Source: Cranoglanis bouderius
Lineage: Eukaryota; Chordata; Actinopteri; Siluriformes; Cranoglanididae
Assembly (NCBI GenBank): GCA_023630585.1
Contig: CM042566.1
Span: forward strand, 13,398,754 to 13,462,753
Length of the DNA: 64,000 bases
Reading direction: 5' to 3'
Shown here one piece after another: positions 1-37,012 of the stretch. Numbering within the stretch: position 1 is the stretch's first letter; every line of letters starts with the position of its first letter. The notes beneath the pieces are model-generated. The model saw only the letters and a list, made by a program, of their open reading frames with translations. It was not told the DNA's origin and ran no database searches. The translations under genes and the position numbers were made by a program.

Positions 1-24064
<24,064 letters not shown>

Positions 24065-24081
<17 letters not shown>

Positions 24082-24127
24082 TGGCACCTCTCTCCTGAAG
24101 GGACATACCCTTTATAGACACTACCAT
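24065..24127 (-). CDS. Upstream open reading frame overlapping the TRIP12 start
   Basis: ATG at 24127 opens a 20-codon frame in the 5' UTR, in a different frame from TRIP12, and it ends TAA at 24065, past the TRIP12 ATG. It could reduce translation of the main frame. It is a sequence observation only; no conservation was tested. Confidence 0.4.
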
Positions 24128-24301
24128 TCACTACAGAGACAGACGGGGGGAAGAAAGGGAAGATAAGTGTTATAAATGGTGCATATGCAATTTCCTGGAA
24201 CTCAAAGAGATTAATTATCGCTCATCCTCCTGCCACCGCTCAAATAATTCACATCATCTGTGATGCCACACGCAGCTTACTAAAGGCCAGCCTGAGAAAG
24301 T

Positions 24302-24308
24302 GTGTGCA

Positions 24309-24362
<54 letters not shown>
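24302..24362. repeat. GT then GA microsatellite
   Basis: TG repeats run straight into an (AG)n run in the first TRIP12 intron. Confidence 0.9.
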
Positions 24363-24365
<3 letters not shown>

Positions 24366-24738
24366 ATGCATGGAGTGGGAAAATAATGCACTGACTTTAG
24401 TGTACATTGAGGTCACCAAATAGTTTCAAGTTGCTGGTAATTATGAACGCGCACATGTATTCAAACACCTGGGTAACATTTTAAAGTGCCTGTATGTAAA
24501 TCCGCTAGTTACGCCCTGCATCCCTATGAAGTCAGCGAGCCATGAAAAGGAAAAGTTGCGCATGGCAGTAATTTCATGCAGAGAGCAGCACTGTTGTGAC
24601 GTGTCAGAAGTTAAAGGTGGGGCAGGTGCTCAGCCCGCAGGACAAAACAGAGTTAAGACCTTTACAATAATGTCCAGTTCAGCTCAAAATACTTAACTAC
24701 CGTGGACAAATCTGGTACGCTGGTTTTTACAGGTTTAA

Positions 24739-25078
24739 GGGGCGGTCACACTAGACTTTCAGCACGCGATATTTCCACCGACTTCCGTTCATACACACGC
24801 GAACGCTGGGGACCGGAAACGTGAGAAGTTGTTTCGCTATTTCGTTGCGTTCCAAAGTTCAAGTTTGGCGGACTTTGACCTGTGAATTTGTATCACATGA
24901 AGACGTGCGTGTGACTGATCGGCACGTCACGGTGTGACCTCTTCAGAAAGTCCAAGATTTAGGAAGCACAGATTATAGAGGTGTCGCACCATCCTGTTTT
25001 ATGCACACAGCTTTAAAAGAAAATAACATTATAAGAAAAATAATAAAAAATAAATAACTTTTTTTTTTTTTTTTTTTT

Positions 25079-25120
<42 letters not shown>

Positions 25121-25190
25121 CTTCCTGGATTGCAGTGTCGCTGCATACAGGAACAGATGGTATATTTTAACATTGGCGTGTGACCGGCAC
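24739..25190. mobile_element. TTAA-flanked non-autonomous transposon
   Basis: It is flanked by TTAA (24735-24738 and 25191-25194), with inverted ends GGGGCGGTCACAC and GTGTGACCGGCAC. The TTAA target suggests piggyBac- or Kolobok-type mobilisation. The interior contains a poly-T and (GA)n tract (25059-25119). Confidence 0.65.
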
Positions 25191-25499
25191 TTAAGCCAAT
25201 ATGCTCCATTTTTCCATTTTACACTGTGCACTGCTCTCAGGTAGAGTTCTGTCATGTTTTCACTCACTGGTTTGGTAAACGTATCATGCATATATCTGTA
25301 TTAACTGATTAACATAACCATGCATCATCCCCGAATCCAGTTAGTGCTTTATTCCTAAACTCCACAGGCTGAAACACTGACCTGACACAGTAAAGCTATT
25401 GTTCTTTAGTTCTCAGCATTACTTCTGTCAAACACAAACCCGCCACAGACAAGGTTTGTTTACCGAGTAATACTTGGTTCATTTTCATTATGTTTCATT

Positions 25500-25548
25500 A
25501 CCTACCTACCTACCCACCCACCTACCTACCCACCTACCTACCAACCAA
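25500..25548. repeat. CCTA/CCCA tetranucleotide repeat
   Basis: A run of CCTACCTACCTACCCACCCA type. Confidence 0.85.
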
Positions 25549-25559
25549 CCATTGCACTA

Positions 25560-25792
25560 TCTGGTGTTACCCAGATGAGGATGGGTTCCCTTTTGAGTCT
25601 GGTTCCTCTCAAGGTTTCTTCCTCATATCGTCTCAGGGAGTTTTTCCTTGCCACCGTCGCTTCTGGCTCGCTCATTGGGGATAAATTCATAAATTTAAAA
25701 TCTATGTCCTGAATTTATATACTTCTGTAAAGCTGCTTTGGGACAATGTCCATTGTTAAAAGCGCTACACAAATAAACTGAACTTGAACAGG
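25560..25792 (+). repeat. Fish dispersed repeat (SINE/LINE-tail type)
   Basis: It contains GGTTCCTCTCAAGGTTTCTT and AAAGCTGCTTTGGGACAATG with a tail of AGCGCTACACAAATAAACT, a block I recall as very frequent in teleost genomes. I cannot assign the family. The stretch 25,793-27,878 has no gene; a diffuse TGTAAAC/GTTTACA-rich repeat may lie at 26,040-26,290. Confidence 0.55.
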
Positions 25793-27878
25793 TGCTTCAA
25801 TGTTAAAATTAGGCAGAAGGGATATACCTGTTGGTAATATCAAACAAACAAAAACAAATAAATAAATAAAGGCCTAGGAGCATCTTTAAACCTTTACTAG
25901 AATTACAAAAGCCAGGGTCTATTAATGTGCAACTTCAGAAATGCCATCAATGTCCTCCACAAATACCAAATAAAAAGAGTTCGATCCGAATGAAATTTTG
26001 ATCAGACTGAAGGGGATGGTGTAGATCTGAAATAATCCGGTAAATAGGAAAAAAATCTGCCATTTAAACACCTGAGCCCGACTATTTTCTCAATCGGATT
26101 CGAAAATAACTTGCGCACACTGTTTATGTTTATTTACGTCTTGCACAGAAGTTTTGTTTCCGAATGTAAACGAGCATTTGAATCGGACTGCAATGCTTAG
26201 GGTACATATATAAACACTACTTCCGGAATCTGCAGTCGGACCGGATTCATTTGGATTGACGAGAACGGGCGCGTGTAAACATACCTAGTGGTGCATTTAA
26301 CAGCGTTCACATCGGTCTCTACTTGGCATATCAGATGTGCTGGGCTCAAAAGCTTTAAAAGTCTGAAGCGCGTTCCTCAGCTGCCATCAGCTGGCTCCAG
26401 CTATGAGCTACACGTTTTGAATGTGGAAAGCACTAAAAGGAAGAACAGGAAGGGCTTTTAATTAGCCAGTTGGTTGAATTGTTGTGTTGGGAGCAGGACA
26501 GGGGATAACTCCAGGACCAGGGCTGAGATCATGTCAGCTACAGTAAGAACAGACAAGTCAGCCATGATTTAGAGACTTGAGAAGAGAAAAGAAAAAAAAT
26601 AAATAAAAATACAGAAGGAACTTCAACACATCGCTTTATACTATGAATCCATCGATACCAACACTGGTATGGAGGCTTCGTCTGATACAGTGGTAATTCT
26701 CATACTTGTAAAAGTAAATAAATAAATAAATAAAACACTCCTATACCATGATACTGTGTAATGTAAGCTTACACACGACATTTAATGATTAATGATCGCA
26801 ACAAAGCAGACTGCAAAGTGCTTCTTTCTACAAGACAAGTAACCTGTTCAAATATTGTAAACATAAAACTAACAAGCAACCAGCAACCAACACCGAGAAA
26901 CCCTCAGCCAACTTTGTCTACAAATGTAATCAACTTGTTATTGTTGCTGTAGCTCTCAAATGATTACTTACGTTTATTTGCCGCTCTATATACACAGTTG
27001 TTTTAGTCTAATGACTTGTGTTTAATGATTTTTTTTTTTTTTTTAATCCACTAGCTAGGGTACGATCGTGTTTGAAGTACCATTCCAGAAATGTGTGATT
27101 AAGCCAACAAATTTATGATGACATATAAAACTTATATATTTTTTACGTTTTTCATTCTTGGTGACGTTTTACAAAGCGAGTACGTGATCATGTTGTCGGA
27201 AACGGAGTTATCAGTGTCCCAATGTGTAGTGAGCCAGGGTCCTTGGTAGTGCCCCAACTCGTGTACGCGATATGCTGGTTCACAAACCTAGGGAGCTGAT
27301 CAAGACACAGCCCCCATGTGCTCACCAAATTCAACCCCTCGGACTTGTTTCCACAGAACAGAACCTTTTTCCACTAAAACACTGTGCATACCTTTAGATT
27401 TATGATGAAGGCTGAAATACCTGTGGTATTTCCCCTTGTTCGTAACGTTATTAAAACAGTATGTAATCCCACACCTCTCAAGTCTAACAACCTAGTGGGT
27501 GGTACTGGAAGTGAAATATCTCTCCAAAGTAGAGGTGCAACCACACCAAAAAAAAACAACAAAAAAACCAATGGAGGTTAGATAGCAAGAAGAAAAGCTC
27601 AGATACTAGGGGGCAAAAGAACAAGAGACAAGCTCTGAGTTTAGTGATATTATGAAGGAAAAGATGGAGAAAGCCTTGCACTGTGAAGAAATCTCTTGGC
27701 TTGTCCGTCTACACAGTAATCAAAAGCACATCGTGTTTACTGTATTTTCATACAATCTCCATTACCTACACATTCCTGTAGCCATCCTTATAGCTAGCTT
27801 TTCAGTCACAGATCAAACCCTTATTAGGAGTGAACTGAACCAGTTTCTGGGGTTTAACAGCACAAATCTGCTCATATA

Positions 27879-29472
27879 CAGCGTATAACAGCATTGGCAC
27901 CCTTGGTAAATATGAGTAAAGAAGGCTGTGAAAAATTGTCTATTGCTTAAACTTTTGATCTTTTGTTCAAAATATTCACAAAAATACTCTGCTCTCATGG
28001 ATATCAAACAATTGCAACCAAAACACAGGTTTATCCAAAAAGAAAATATCTTTGTTAAATACAGGTGTGCAACAATTATTGGCACCCCATGAATTCATAT
28101 GAGAATAATATATTTGAAGTATTTTCCCATTGATATTTTACTTTTTTTTTTTTTGGACACCTGGGTGACTAGGAACAGGAAATTGTTCAACCATGACATC
28201 CTGTTTCACAGAGGTATAAATATAAGGTAACACAGGCCAAATTCCCTTAGTCATTCATAACAATGGGTTAGACCAAGGAATATAACTGATGTGCGGCAAA
28301 AGGTTGTTGAGCTTCACAAAATGGGAAGTGACTATAAGAAAATAGCACAAGCATTGAAAATGCCCATTTCTACTATCGGGGCAATAATTAAGAAGTTCCA
28401 GTCAACTGGAAATGTTATGAATCAACCTAGAATTGGACGTGTGTCTATATTGTCTCAACACACTGTGAAGAGGATGGTTCGAATCTCCAAGGATCACAGC
28501 TGGAGAATTGCAGAAGTTAGTTGCATCCTGGGGTCAGAAAGTCTCCAAAACTACAATCTGAAGTCACCTACATCACCACAATTTGTTTGGAAGGGTTTCA
28601 AGAAAAAAGCCTCTACTCTCATCCAAAAACAAACTCAAGCGTCTTCAGTTTGCCAGACACTACTGGAACTTCAAATGGGATCAGGTTCTATATTCAGATG
28701 AAACCAAAATAGAGCTTTTTGGCAATAAACACCAGAGGTGGTTTTGGCACACAGAGAGGTAGCCATATGGAAAAGTACCTCATGCCCACGGTTAAACATG
28801 GTGGCGGCTCTTTAATGTTTTGGGGCTGTTTTTCTGCCAGAAGACCTGGACATTTTGTTAGGAGACATGGCATCATGGACTCTATCAAATATCAACAGAT
28901 ATTAAATGAAAACCTGACTGCCTCTGCCAGAAAGCTTAAAATTGGCCGTAGTTGGATCTTCCAGCAGATCAATGATCAAAACATACATCAATATCAACAC
29001 AAAAATGGTTTACTGACCACAAAATCAAGGTCCTGCCATGGCCATCCCAGTCCCCTGACTTGAAACCCATAGAAAACCTGTGGGGTGAACTGAAGAGGTG
29101 AGTCCACCAGCGTGGACCTCGAAATTTGAAGGATCTGGAGAGATTCTGTATGGAGGAATGGCCTCAGATCCCTCGCCACGTATTCTCCAACCTCATCAGG
29201 CATTATAGGAGAAGACTCAGAGCTGTTATCTTTGCAAAGGGAGGTAGCACAAAGTATTGACTAAAAGGGTGCCAATAATTGTTGCACACCTATATTTAAC
29301 AAAGATTTTTTTATAAACCTGTTTTGTTTGCAATTGTTTGATATCCATGAGAGCAGAGTATTTTTGTGAATTTATTGAACAAAAGATCAAAAGGTTAAAC
29401 AATAAAGACAATTTTTTCACAGCCTTCTTTGCTCATATTTACCAAGGGTGCCAAAATTAGTGGAGGGCACTG
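27879..29472 (+). mobile_element. Tc1 element, near full length
   Basis: It is flanked by TA at 27877-27878 and 29473-29474. The inverted termini contain GGCACCCTTGGTAAATATGA at the left and the inverse at the right. Length is 1,594 bp with a broken transposase. It lies in the first TRIP12 intron. Confidence 0.92.
28263..29260 (+). pseudogene. Tc1 transposase, broken
   Basis: Start ATG at 28263 is followed by a TAG at the third codon. Later come VRQKVVELHKMGSDYKKIAQ and RISKDHSWRIAEV (DNA-binding region), SDETKIELFG (first Asp), VKHGGGSLMFWGCFSARRPG, a decayed FQQINDQNIHQ where the second Asp motif should be, SPDLKPIENLWGELKR (Glu box) and the end near 29260. Frames change at about 28,690 and 29,010. 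Inactive. Confidence 0.9.
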
Positions 29473-29480
29473 TACATGAT

Positions 29481-31319
29481 CAGGGCTCTAGAGTGCGACC
29501 AATTTGGTCACACATGCGACCTAATTTCTCAATGGTGCGACTAAAAAAAAAATCTGAGGTCGCACCGGTGCGACCAGCCGTTAAAAAAAAAAAGTCTCCG
29601 AGACTCTGAAGGTCTCCCTGTGGTTCAACAACAGACACACATTAGGCCCATATCATGGTCTAAACCAATCAGAGATAATGAAGGGCGGACCCCCCCTCTG
29701 ATCAGCCGTGGTCCAGATATTCCTGTACGTGTGTGTACGTTTGAAAATGCGTGTGCTGCAGTCAGACAGAGAGAGGTGAGTAGCCTAGGCCCGTCAGATA
29801 AACAGAGTGGATGTAGCCGCGGATGATGAGAGAAGATAAAAAGAACGATTGACAACTTAAGGCCTGATCCGTCCGAAAATCGTAACCAGTGCTCTGACAC
29901 GGAGCCATCAACCTCCCAGGTTATGTCAAGCCCCGGTCCGGAGATGGCATTAGATAATGAGCCACATCGAGTCCGAGCCAGAGCCCACTGAAATTAAAAG
30001 GGGGAAAGTGTACACATTTCGAAGAGAGTGGCTTGACCAGTTTCCCTGGCTAAGATACAGTAAAGCCGATAATACAATGCACTGCATTTACTGTAAAGAG
30101 TGTGGGAAGACCATGGCTGGCAATAGTGCATTTGTGACTGGGTCTAATACATTTCGAATTGAAACGCTGAAAGAGCACAATGCATCTTTTGCAGCAGCAA
30201 ACAGATCATCAGACGAGGCTGAGATGATAATCAAATGGCTTGAACGTAAACCCGATGTACAGCAATGATGTCACGTGCGCCCAATTTATGAGTCATCGCA
30301 GATACATTGAAAAAAAAGACGTCTGTGCAAATTGCGAACAGTGCGTACGTGGCATTCCTGATCGACGGAGACACAGATATCGCCACGAAGGAATGCGTCA
30401 TTGTGTACGGTCGTATCTTGCGGAGAGGAACACCGGTGAATGTACTGATTGGACACACTGAGGCCGAGCATGCCCATGCCCAAGGTAAGCCATGTCATGT
30501 CATGTAGCCTATGTCAATAATATGCCTACTGTCTCGTTACTGCATTAACCATATGTAACATTCTTATCATTGAAAATGGAAAAAATAAATAAATAAATAG
30601 ATTGCATTATAAACTCTTGGTCTGGGAAGTAAATGGTATTATCGTTTTTATTTGTTCAATTAGGAATTCATGCTGCTCCAAAGAAAGCATTTGCTGCTCT
30701 TGGGGGACCAGTGCAGTAACTGGCTGGAGAAAATCACTGCTCTGGGTGCTGATGGTGCTGCTGTTAATTTGGGCAGCAAAGGGGGTGTCATAGCCCTTCT
30801 GCAGCAAGAGGCAGGTGACCACATTGTGCCTTTCCACTGTATGGAGAGAGTGTGGCCAGCTGGTTTAGCCTTGGCCGAAGATCAAGAAGGCCAAACTACA
30901 GGGAGTACAGGCCATGTGAGGGGCATGTGACTGCAATGGAGGATAGTCCATAAGACATTGAGAAAGGAGATGTTCGGTTTGAAGCCCTTAAAACACTTAA
31001 TTTAGATTTTCTTTTTATTTCATTTATCTTGAGATGTTTCAAGTTTAAATTTCAGCTCAGTGAAGCACTTTAAGCACCAACAGTTTTTCAGTAAGTTACC
31101 TTTCTTGTAGAATTGTGCTTCAAATAAAGAACTTTATGCTGACCAGACTGTTAGTTAATATTGCCTATATGGACAGCGATTTAAAAAAAAAAAAAAAAAA
31201 GTGAACTTGTAAAACGGCAGTGTTAAATGCGATGCGGTCGAAAATTTGGGTGCACCTAAGGGGGGAAAAAAAAAAAAAAAGTTAGGCACACCAGTGTAAC
31301 CAGTTAGTCTAGAGCCCTG
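29481..31319 (+). mobile_element. hAT-type element with CAGGGCTCTAGA ends
   Basis: The left end CAGGGCTCTAGAGTGCGACC and right end AGTCTAGAGCCCTG are inverse. It starts 8 bases after the Tc1 copy ends. It contains a zinc-finger-type transposase remnant and an A-rich tail near 31,262. No matching 8-bp duplication was found. Confidence 0.7.
29957..30900 (+). pseudogene. hAT transposase / ZNF862-like remnant
   Basis: The first piece (29957-30268) reads KVYTFRREWLDQFPWLRYSK followed by HCIYCKECGK and SNTFRIETLKEHN, a Cys2-His type N-terminal finger as in hAT-derived proteins. A second frame from about 30,310 reads VAFLIDGDTDIATKECVIVY, the first catalytic-Asp region, and stops at a GTAAGC donor-like site (30,485). 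A third piece (from ~30,664) has KAFAALGGP. The pieces are in different frames and no C-terminal dimerisation region is seen. Confidence 0.65.
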
Positions 31320-31429
31320 ATAATGTATTATGGAATTTATGTACATTTATAAACAGGGATTGGGAATATGACATCATGCCTCAGCCACCATACTCGTCAT
31401 GCTAGATGCCAACCTTATCTACCAAGTTA

Positions 31430-32170
31430 GAGTTGAGGTCATCACTTTACATACGCCTTACAGAATCCGCAAAAAGAAAAATAATAATAAGGCGGCTCAT
31501 AAAATTTGCATTTTGTTCATTTAGTACTGCCCTGAATAAGATATTTCACATAGCAGATGTTTGCATACAGTCCACAAGACACAATAATAACTGATTTTAC
31601 ACAAATGAACCAGTTCAAAAGTTTACATACAACTGATTCTGGTGTGTTGTTACCTGGATGATCAACGACGGTTTTTACGTTTTATGACAGTTGTTCATGA
31701 GTCCCTTGTTTGTCCTGAGCACTTAAACTGCCCACCGTTCTTCACAGAAATCCTGCACATTGCACACACTGAGGCCAACCGAGGGACTCGTACACAACTA
31801 TTACAAAAGGTTCACTGATGCGCAAGAAGGAAACAGGATACATTAAGAGCCAGGGGGATGTAAACTTTTCAACAGGATGATTGGGGTAAATTGCAGGAAC
31901 TGGAGGATTTTTCTGAAGGACAGTGGGCGGTTTAACTGCTCAGGACAAACGAGTCGTTGATCATCCAGGTAACGACACACAGTATTAAGAATCAAGCGTA
32001 TGTAAACTGGTTCGTTTGTGTAACTTCAGTTATTATTGTGTCTTGTGGACTGTATGTAAACATCTGTTATGTGAAATAACAGATTAATGGCAGTACTAAA
32101 TAAACAAAATGCAATTTATATGATCTTTTGCAGATTCTACAAGGCGTATGTAAACTTACGACCTCAACTG
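31430..32170. mobile_element. Tc1/mariner MITE with long inverted repeats (741 bp)
   Basis: The ends GAGTTGAGGTCATCACTTTA and the inverse TAAACTTACGACCTCAACTG are bounded by TA (31428-31429 and 32171-32172). Arms of about 200 bases contain repeated TTTACATAC motifs, like the IR/DR layout of salmonid-type Tc1 elements. There is no transposase. Confidence 0.85.
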
Positions 32171-32371
32171 TATTTAAACGGCTGAGATTTCAGCAATAAG
32201 ACACAAGAACATCAGATTTTACAGTATTATCCTCCTATGCGTCACCGTTATTTACTTTAACTGAATGAATTACGCTTAAGAGCATGTGACACACCGTGTC
32301 CTATTCACACTTACACTCTTACACAAGTTCGTTCTTCTTCAGTCACGCTCTCTCTGTTTACATAATTCCAG

Positions 32372-32376
<5 letters not shown>

Positions 32377-32424
<48 letters not shown>
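32377..32424. repeat. TA microsatellite
   Basis: An uninterrupted run of TA units. Confidence 0.95.
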
Positions 32425-32430
<6 letters not shown>

Positions 32431-33307
32431 AAGAGCGAAGGATGTGTGTGTTTAGGTGTTCCAGCGTTAATTGCATCGCAGGTCTGATTCGTTCTGCTGT
32501 CAGGTGACTATGGACTGACTGAAGGTCTGAGGAAAATGTAAGATGTAATGAATATACATTACACACTTAATCACCCGTTTGTGAATCCCAGTAACTTTTA
32601 AATTTTTTTTTTTTTTTTTTTAAATAAGTTTAAGCTTAAGCCAAACACAAAATATTAACTTGGAAGAAAAAAATCAGGCATGAGGAAGCAGTGCTTCTGC
32701 ATCATTAGTACACCAAGTGTTTGGAGGTTTGTAACTCTTTAATTACACTGATTTGGGGTTTTTCTTCCAAAATGTCAGGCTTTTCCTTCCTTCAAAGGTT
32801 CATCCATGCAGTGTTTGTCACAACTAAACCACTGGTTTAGGTGATGAAATCTGAACGTGGAGGCTGTGCAGACAACATGGCGGCTCGATCCCGTAATGCA
32901 GCGCAATGTATCGATTCCCAAGCTGCAGGTTTTGCTATAGAAAGCACGGGCTGTCTCAAATCAAGCCCTTCTCTCAATATGTTGTGCACTAACCTGGGAT
33001 TCTTCTAACGCTGCACAATGCACCTTAAACCCTTAAAATCATCATGAAATCAAAATCGAAGTTTTGTAGCGTTCAGTACAAGCCCGTGTCAGCCTTCAGT
33101 TTATCTGTAAGCTAGTGGGCTTCAAAACAATGACACGATTCGCATTTAGAAGATACATGCATTCAAAATTTACAGTCTCTCTCTACCACCAATACGGATC
33201 AACCATTTTGATGTGATGACATCATCCTGCACTTCGGCTCCTCGTCAGATTTTCTGTCCAATCAAATGCTCTCTAGAGTCTGAAGTGTCCCGCCTCCAAC
33301 AGTTCTA

Positions 33308-33804
33308 AAGGTGTGTCCCAAATCGCATACTTGCGCACTATTCTACGCCATTTTGTAATATAGTGAGAGCAGTCTGTTCGGTCTGAGAAGAAGTGCACTT
33401 CAACATTTTTTTTTTTTTTTTTCCGGTTGAATAAGTGCATCATCCTGGTACTTGGACACTTCATGCGCTCAACGGTCACAGCTTTGCTTACGTAGTGGAA
33501 GAGGAGGCGGCGCTACCAGACGCCGGCTCGAATTTGCTCAGAATAAAAAAAAAAAAGTCATGCTGGGGCATAAACGGTAACATTGACAGAATACCCAGAG
33601 TCAATGTCTTCATTTTACTGTTTGTCAAAGCTAGCGGCGTCGCATTATGTGCTTTTTGACGTCATCTGTCATCGACTGGGAAACGGCTTATACTTCCGGT
33701 TAGAAAAAAAGGCTATACCGCCCTTCGAAAACTCAATAAAACAGACGGTAGAGGACATGGTGTAAGTACACAGTGTATAGCACGTCATTTGAGACACAGC
33801 TTAA
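33308..33804. mobile_element. Probable MITE with AGGTGTGTCCCAAATCGCAT end
   Basis: The left end AGGTGTGTCCCAAATCGCAT and the right region GTCATTTGAGACACAGCTTA are inverse-related. A similar TTTTTTGAGACAAGG motif occurs near 41,700. The interval 33,805-36,149 holds no recognisable gene. Confidence 0.5.
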
Positions 33805-36149
33805 GTTTCCTGGCTGTGAGGTAAGCTCAACACTACTGGCTATTTAAAAAGGTGGAGGAGCCACTCGATGTGTCCCGCCCTGACTTCCTGTTTCAGTGGA
33901 AAAATCACGTCGGCACATCGAATAACCCTACGTGTTTCAAGGCACTTCACGCGGAACAAAGTACCTTAAACCCCCAGGATGCACTGCACAGCTAATTAAG
34001 AAGCTACAAATGAGGACTTCAAACATTAGACATCTCAGTGCACGGCACTTCCACTACACTAAGGTTTTATAGCGCTTCTCACGCAAACGGCGGCACAGCT
34101 CGGCATCGAACGAGTTCCCAGGACTATCCGTGTCACGGCCAAGTGTGTGTATCGCATTCCTATCACATAACTCTACCTGAGAATGCAGGAGGATGTTGGT
34201 TTTCACTGCAACACACGATCATTACACTGCTTTAATGTTTAGTGAAAACGAGGAGCAAACTTTTACTTAATGGCTGCCCAGCTTAGTGACGACACGGAGG
34301 CGTTCGAGCGCAAATCTTTACCTGACGACGGAAAAATAAATCGCACACAAACAAGCAGTTGCCTCGATTGGTTTTTGTACACTATTTGTGAGTGCACTAG
34401 GTATGGCATTCAGGTGTATGATGTTCTAGTTGATGTACAGCAACGTGAACAGGAAGCCATTTGAGATTTCGGTAGAAGACGTGGAAAAACTTTTCCGTGG
34501 GTGAATGAATACAAAATAACATGGACCATTAAACTGCTGTTCAAAATGAGGAGGAAATAATAAACTGGACGCTAGCGAAGATTTCTGTGCTGTGTAGATA
34601 AGCAACTCCAGATAAGCCGGAGTACTTTAATCGGGATTAATCAGAAGTGAAGGTGTTGATCAGGCGATGGTCTGCGCTGTTCTCATCTTCACCCATTTAC
34701 CCCACAGCTCGACTCACGTGCTACCTGGATAACCAGAATCGGCGTGGGTACTAAAGCACGGCACCGTTTGCTCGGTAGTGGAAACCGTGAGCTGGGCGGA
34801 GCGGAGGATAGACTGTTGAGCTGAGCCACGACGTCCAAGACGCTCTACTCTACACGACCGCTGTCCTCATGCTGCCTTCTAACTGGGGGGTTTGAAACTT
34901 GGGAGCACAAACAAACGCTGTCCGCACAGATGACTGCTCCTAAAACTCGTCTTTTCCACAAGTCCGGTCTGTGTGAGAAAGTTTGGACGTGCGTTTACTT
35001 ACCTTGCTTCTGAAGCAGGTAGAAAAAAAAAAAGAAGTGATAAACGCATTCACTGCTAAGCATCCCGACCATTACATATAGATGACTAATCATCAGTGTT
35101 TTATTGAGTTTATCTGGGTTTTTAACTTCAGGGATGATGGATAATCTTTTCAAAATCAGGAGCATGAGTGGGGGAAAAAAATTCAGCACAAAGATACAGG
35201 TCTCCTGCAGTAAATTAAAAAGACACTAGCTGGACACGAATAAAATATTTCACACGTGATGTAGGGATTTTTTTAAAAACTGATCGGGATCGGCTTTATT
35301 GAGCACTAACCTAAGCCTGAGCTTTTGTTTTACGTAAGCCGTCATGGAGAGCGCAATCTGTGGTGGGACTACGCGGCTAAAACGCGTGCAGCGTGGAAAT
35401 ATTTGAAATCGGAAAACGAAAGTTGTGATGTGTGCAACGCGAGCATTTCACGAGGCGGCAGCAACGGTGGCTGCGGTCAATTCTACCGATTTGATACCGC
35501 ACCTAAAAACTAAACACTCAACGGAATACAGCGGGCTCAGTCGGGTACACAGGCTAGAGGTGCATTCACACGTACAGCGACTCGCAGCGACAAAGTGACC
35601 GGAGACCGTTCATTTTCGATGAGCTGGCGACGTCCGGCGACGTGAACGATGGCAACCGTTGGCGATTAGATGTGGGCGTGTCCGGCGACTGAGAAAAGTT
35701 TAACTGTATGCAAATACTGAGCGACTTGGAGCGGCGATTGCCAATGGGAGTGAAGACAGTAGCCACCCCTGCTGACTAGCAGAAGCAGCGCCATTGCGGC
35801 AGTAGCCAATTAGCTTAGCTTAGAATCTTAGCCAAGCCGGACACTTCACCCAGGAAACACAGATGCCTCGTCCGAAGACCTGCGGACCGGCTCACCGGTC
35901 ACCATCGAACATATAGTGAATGACACCCTGATGGTGACGCTCATTTACTGAGATAGGAGCTACACCGGGATTTTGCTCAGCTGAAACAAAAATTGATGAG
36001 AGCCACATAAAAAAATCTTATAACTATAAGGATAATAAAAATAATAACTATTAGGAACTTGGATTCCGGCCATTTTGTTTCTTAATGCATTGTAGAGCTA
36101 TTCAACTGTCAAGCAGATACATGGGATTGATTTCAATAACTAAGTAAAT

Positions 36150-36510
36150 ATAAGTATTGGATCAGCATCAATTCTTCTAGGTATACTTGTACACCGTTTT
36201 TGAAGGAACTCGGCAGGTAGTTTGGCTTCTCTCTCTCTTCATGTAATCCCAGACAGACTCGATGATGTTGAGATCAGGGCTCTGTGGGAGCCATACCATC
36301 ACTTCCAGGACTCCTTGTTCGTCTTTACGCTGAAGACGGTTCAACCTACATGTTGAATTGATGATCATTAGCACCTGTTTGGTATAACTGTTTAATCATA
36401 CATCTGACTACATGCTTACGAAATCCCTGACATTGTGCAAGTGTACATAGAAGAATTGGTGCTGTTTTGAAGGCAAAGGATGGTCACACCCAACATTGAT
36501 TTGATGTAGA
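36150..36510 (-). mobile_element. Tc1-like element fragment
   Basis: The minus strand encodes VWLPQSPDLNIIESVWDYMK, the DE-box region of a Tc1 transposase. Flanking inverse blocks (CAATTCTTCTAGGTATAC and TACATAGAAGAATTG) mark short termini. Most of the transposase is gone. Confidence 0.7.
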
Positions 36511-36631
36511 TTTTTCTATTTTTTTTTTTTTTTTTTTAAAGCATTCTTACTTTACAGCATTTTTCCACACCTGCCTCCACACATATGTATACACTTGTTC
36601 ATTTCTTTTTGTCAGCACTAATGCACTTAAA

Positions 36632-37012
36632 CAGTCCGTTCAGGATTCTGTGGAGTTTGCTCGATTCTGCTGTGTCTTTTTTCAAAATTTGCGATGCAAT
36701 TTGGAGTTTTTTTTGTGCTTTTTTTTTGGTGGAAAACTACCTGAATTGGTGAAATTGCAATTGCAAAAAATTGTTTTGCACGTGGTTTGCAGTGATGTTT
36801 GTTGGTAAATTAGACCTTTTAGCTGTACACATGTTTGACGCAGGTGAATCGAAGAGGGCTTTGGCTGAACGTGCGTTGTGATGACGTCAAGGAAACGCCG
36901 CAATGTTCTCGCAATTTTTCGAAAGTACCGCAGGTTTAGGCCAAGACGCTCCTCAGAATATTGCGGCGTTTCCTTGATTTTGCGTTCATTTCTGCGATTG
37001 CAAAATCAAAAT
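36632..37012. mobile_element. MITE with CAGTCCCTCC-type ends, copy 2 (right end lost)
   Basis: It begins CAGTCCGTTCAGGATTCTG and shares the AGGTGAATCGAAGAGGGCTT block with the copies at 11.3 and 56 kb. It ends at GCAAAATCAAA without the terminal GGAGGGACTG. Confidence 0.65.

Noticed and set aside
25500..25548. Tetranucleotide array as a CRISPR-like array
   Set aside because: No spacers and no fixed-length repeats; it is an ordinary CCTA microsatellite in a vertebrate intron.
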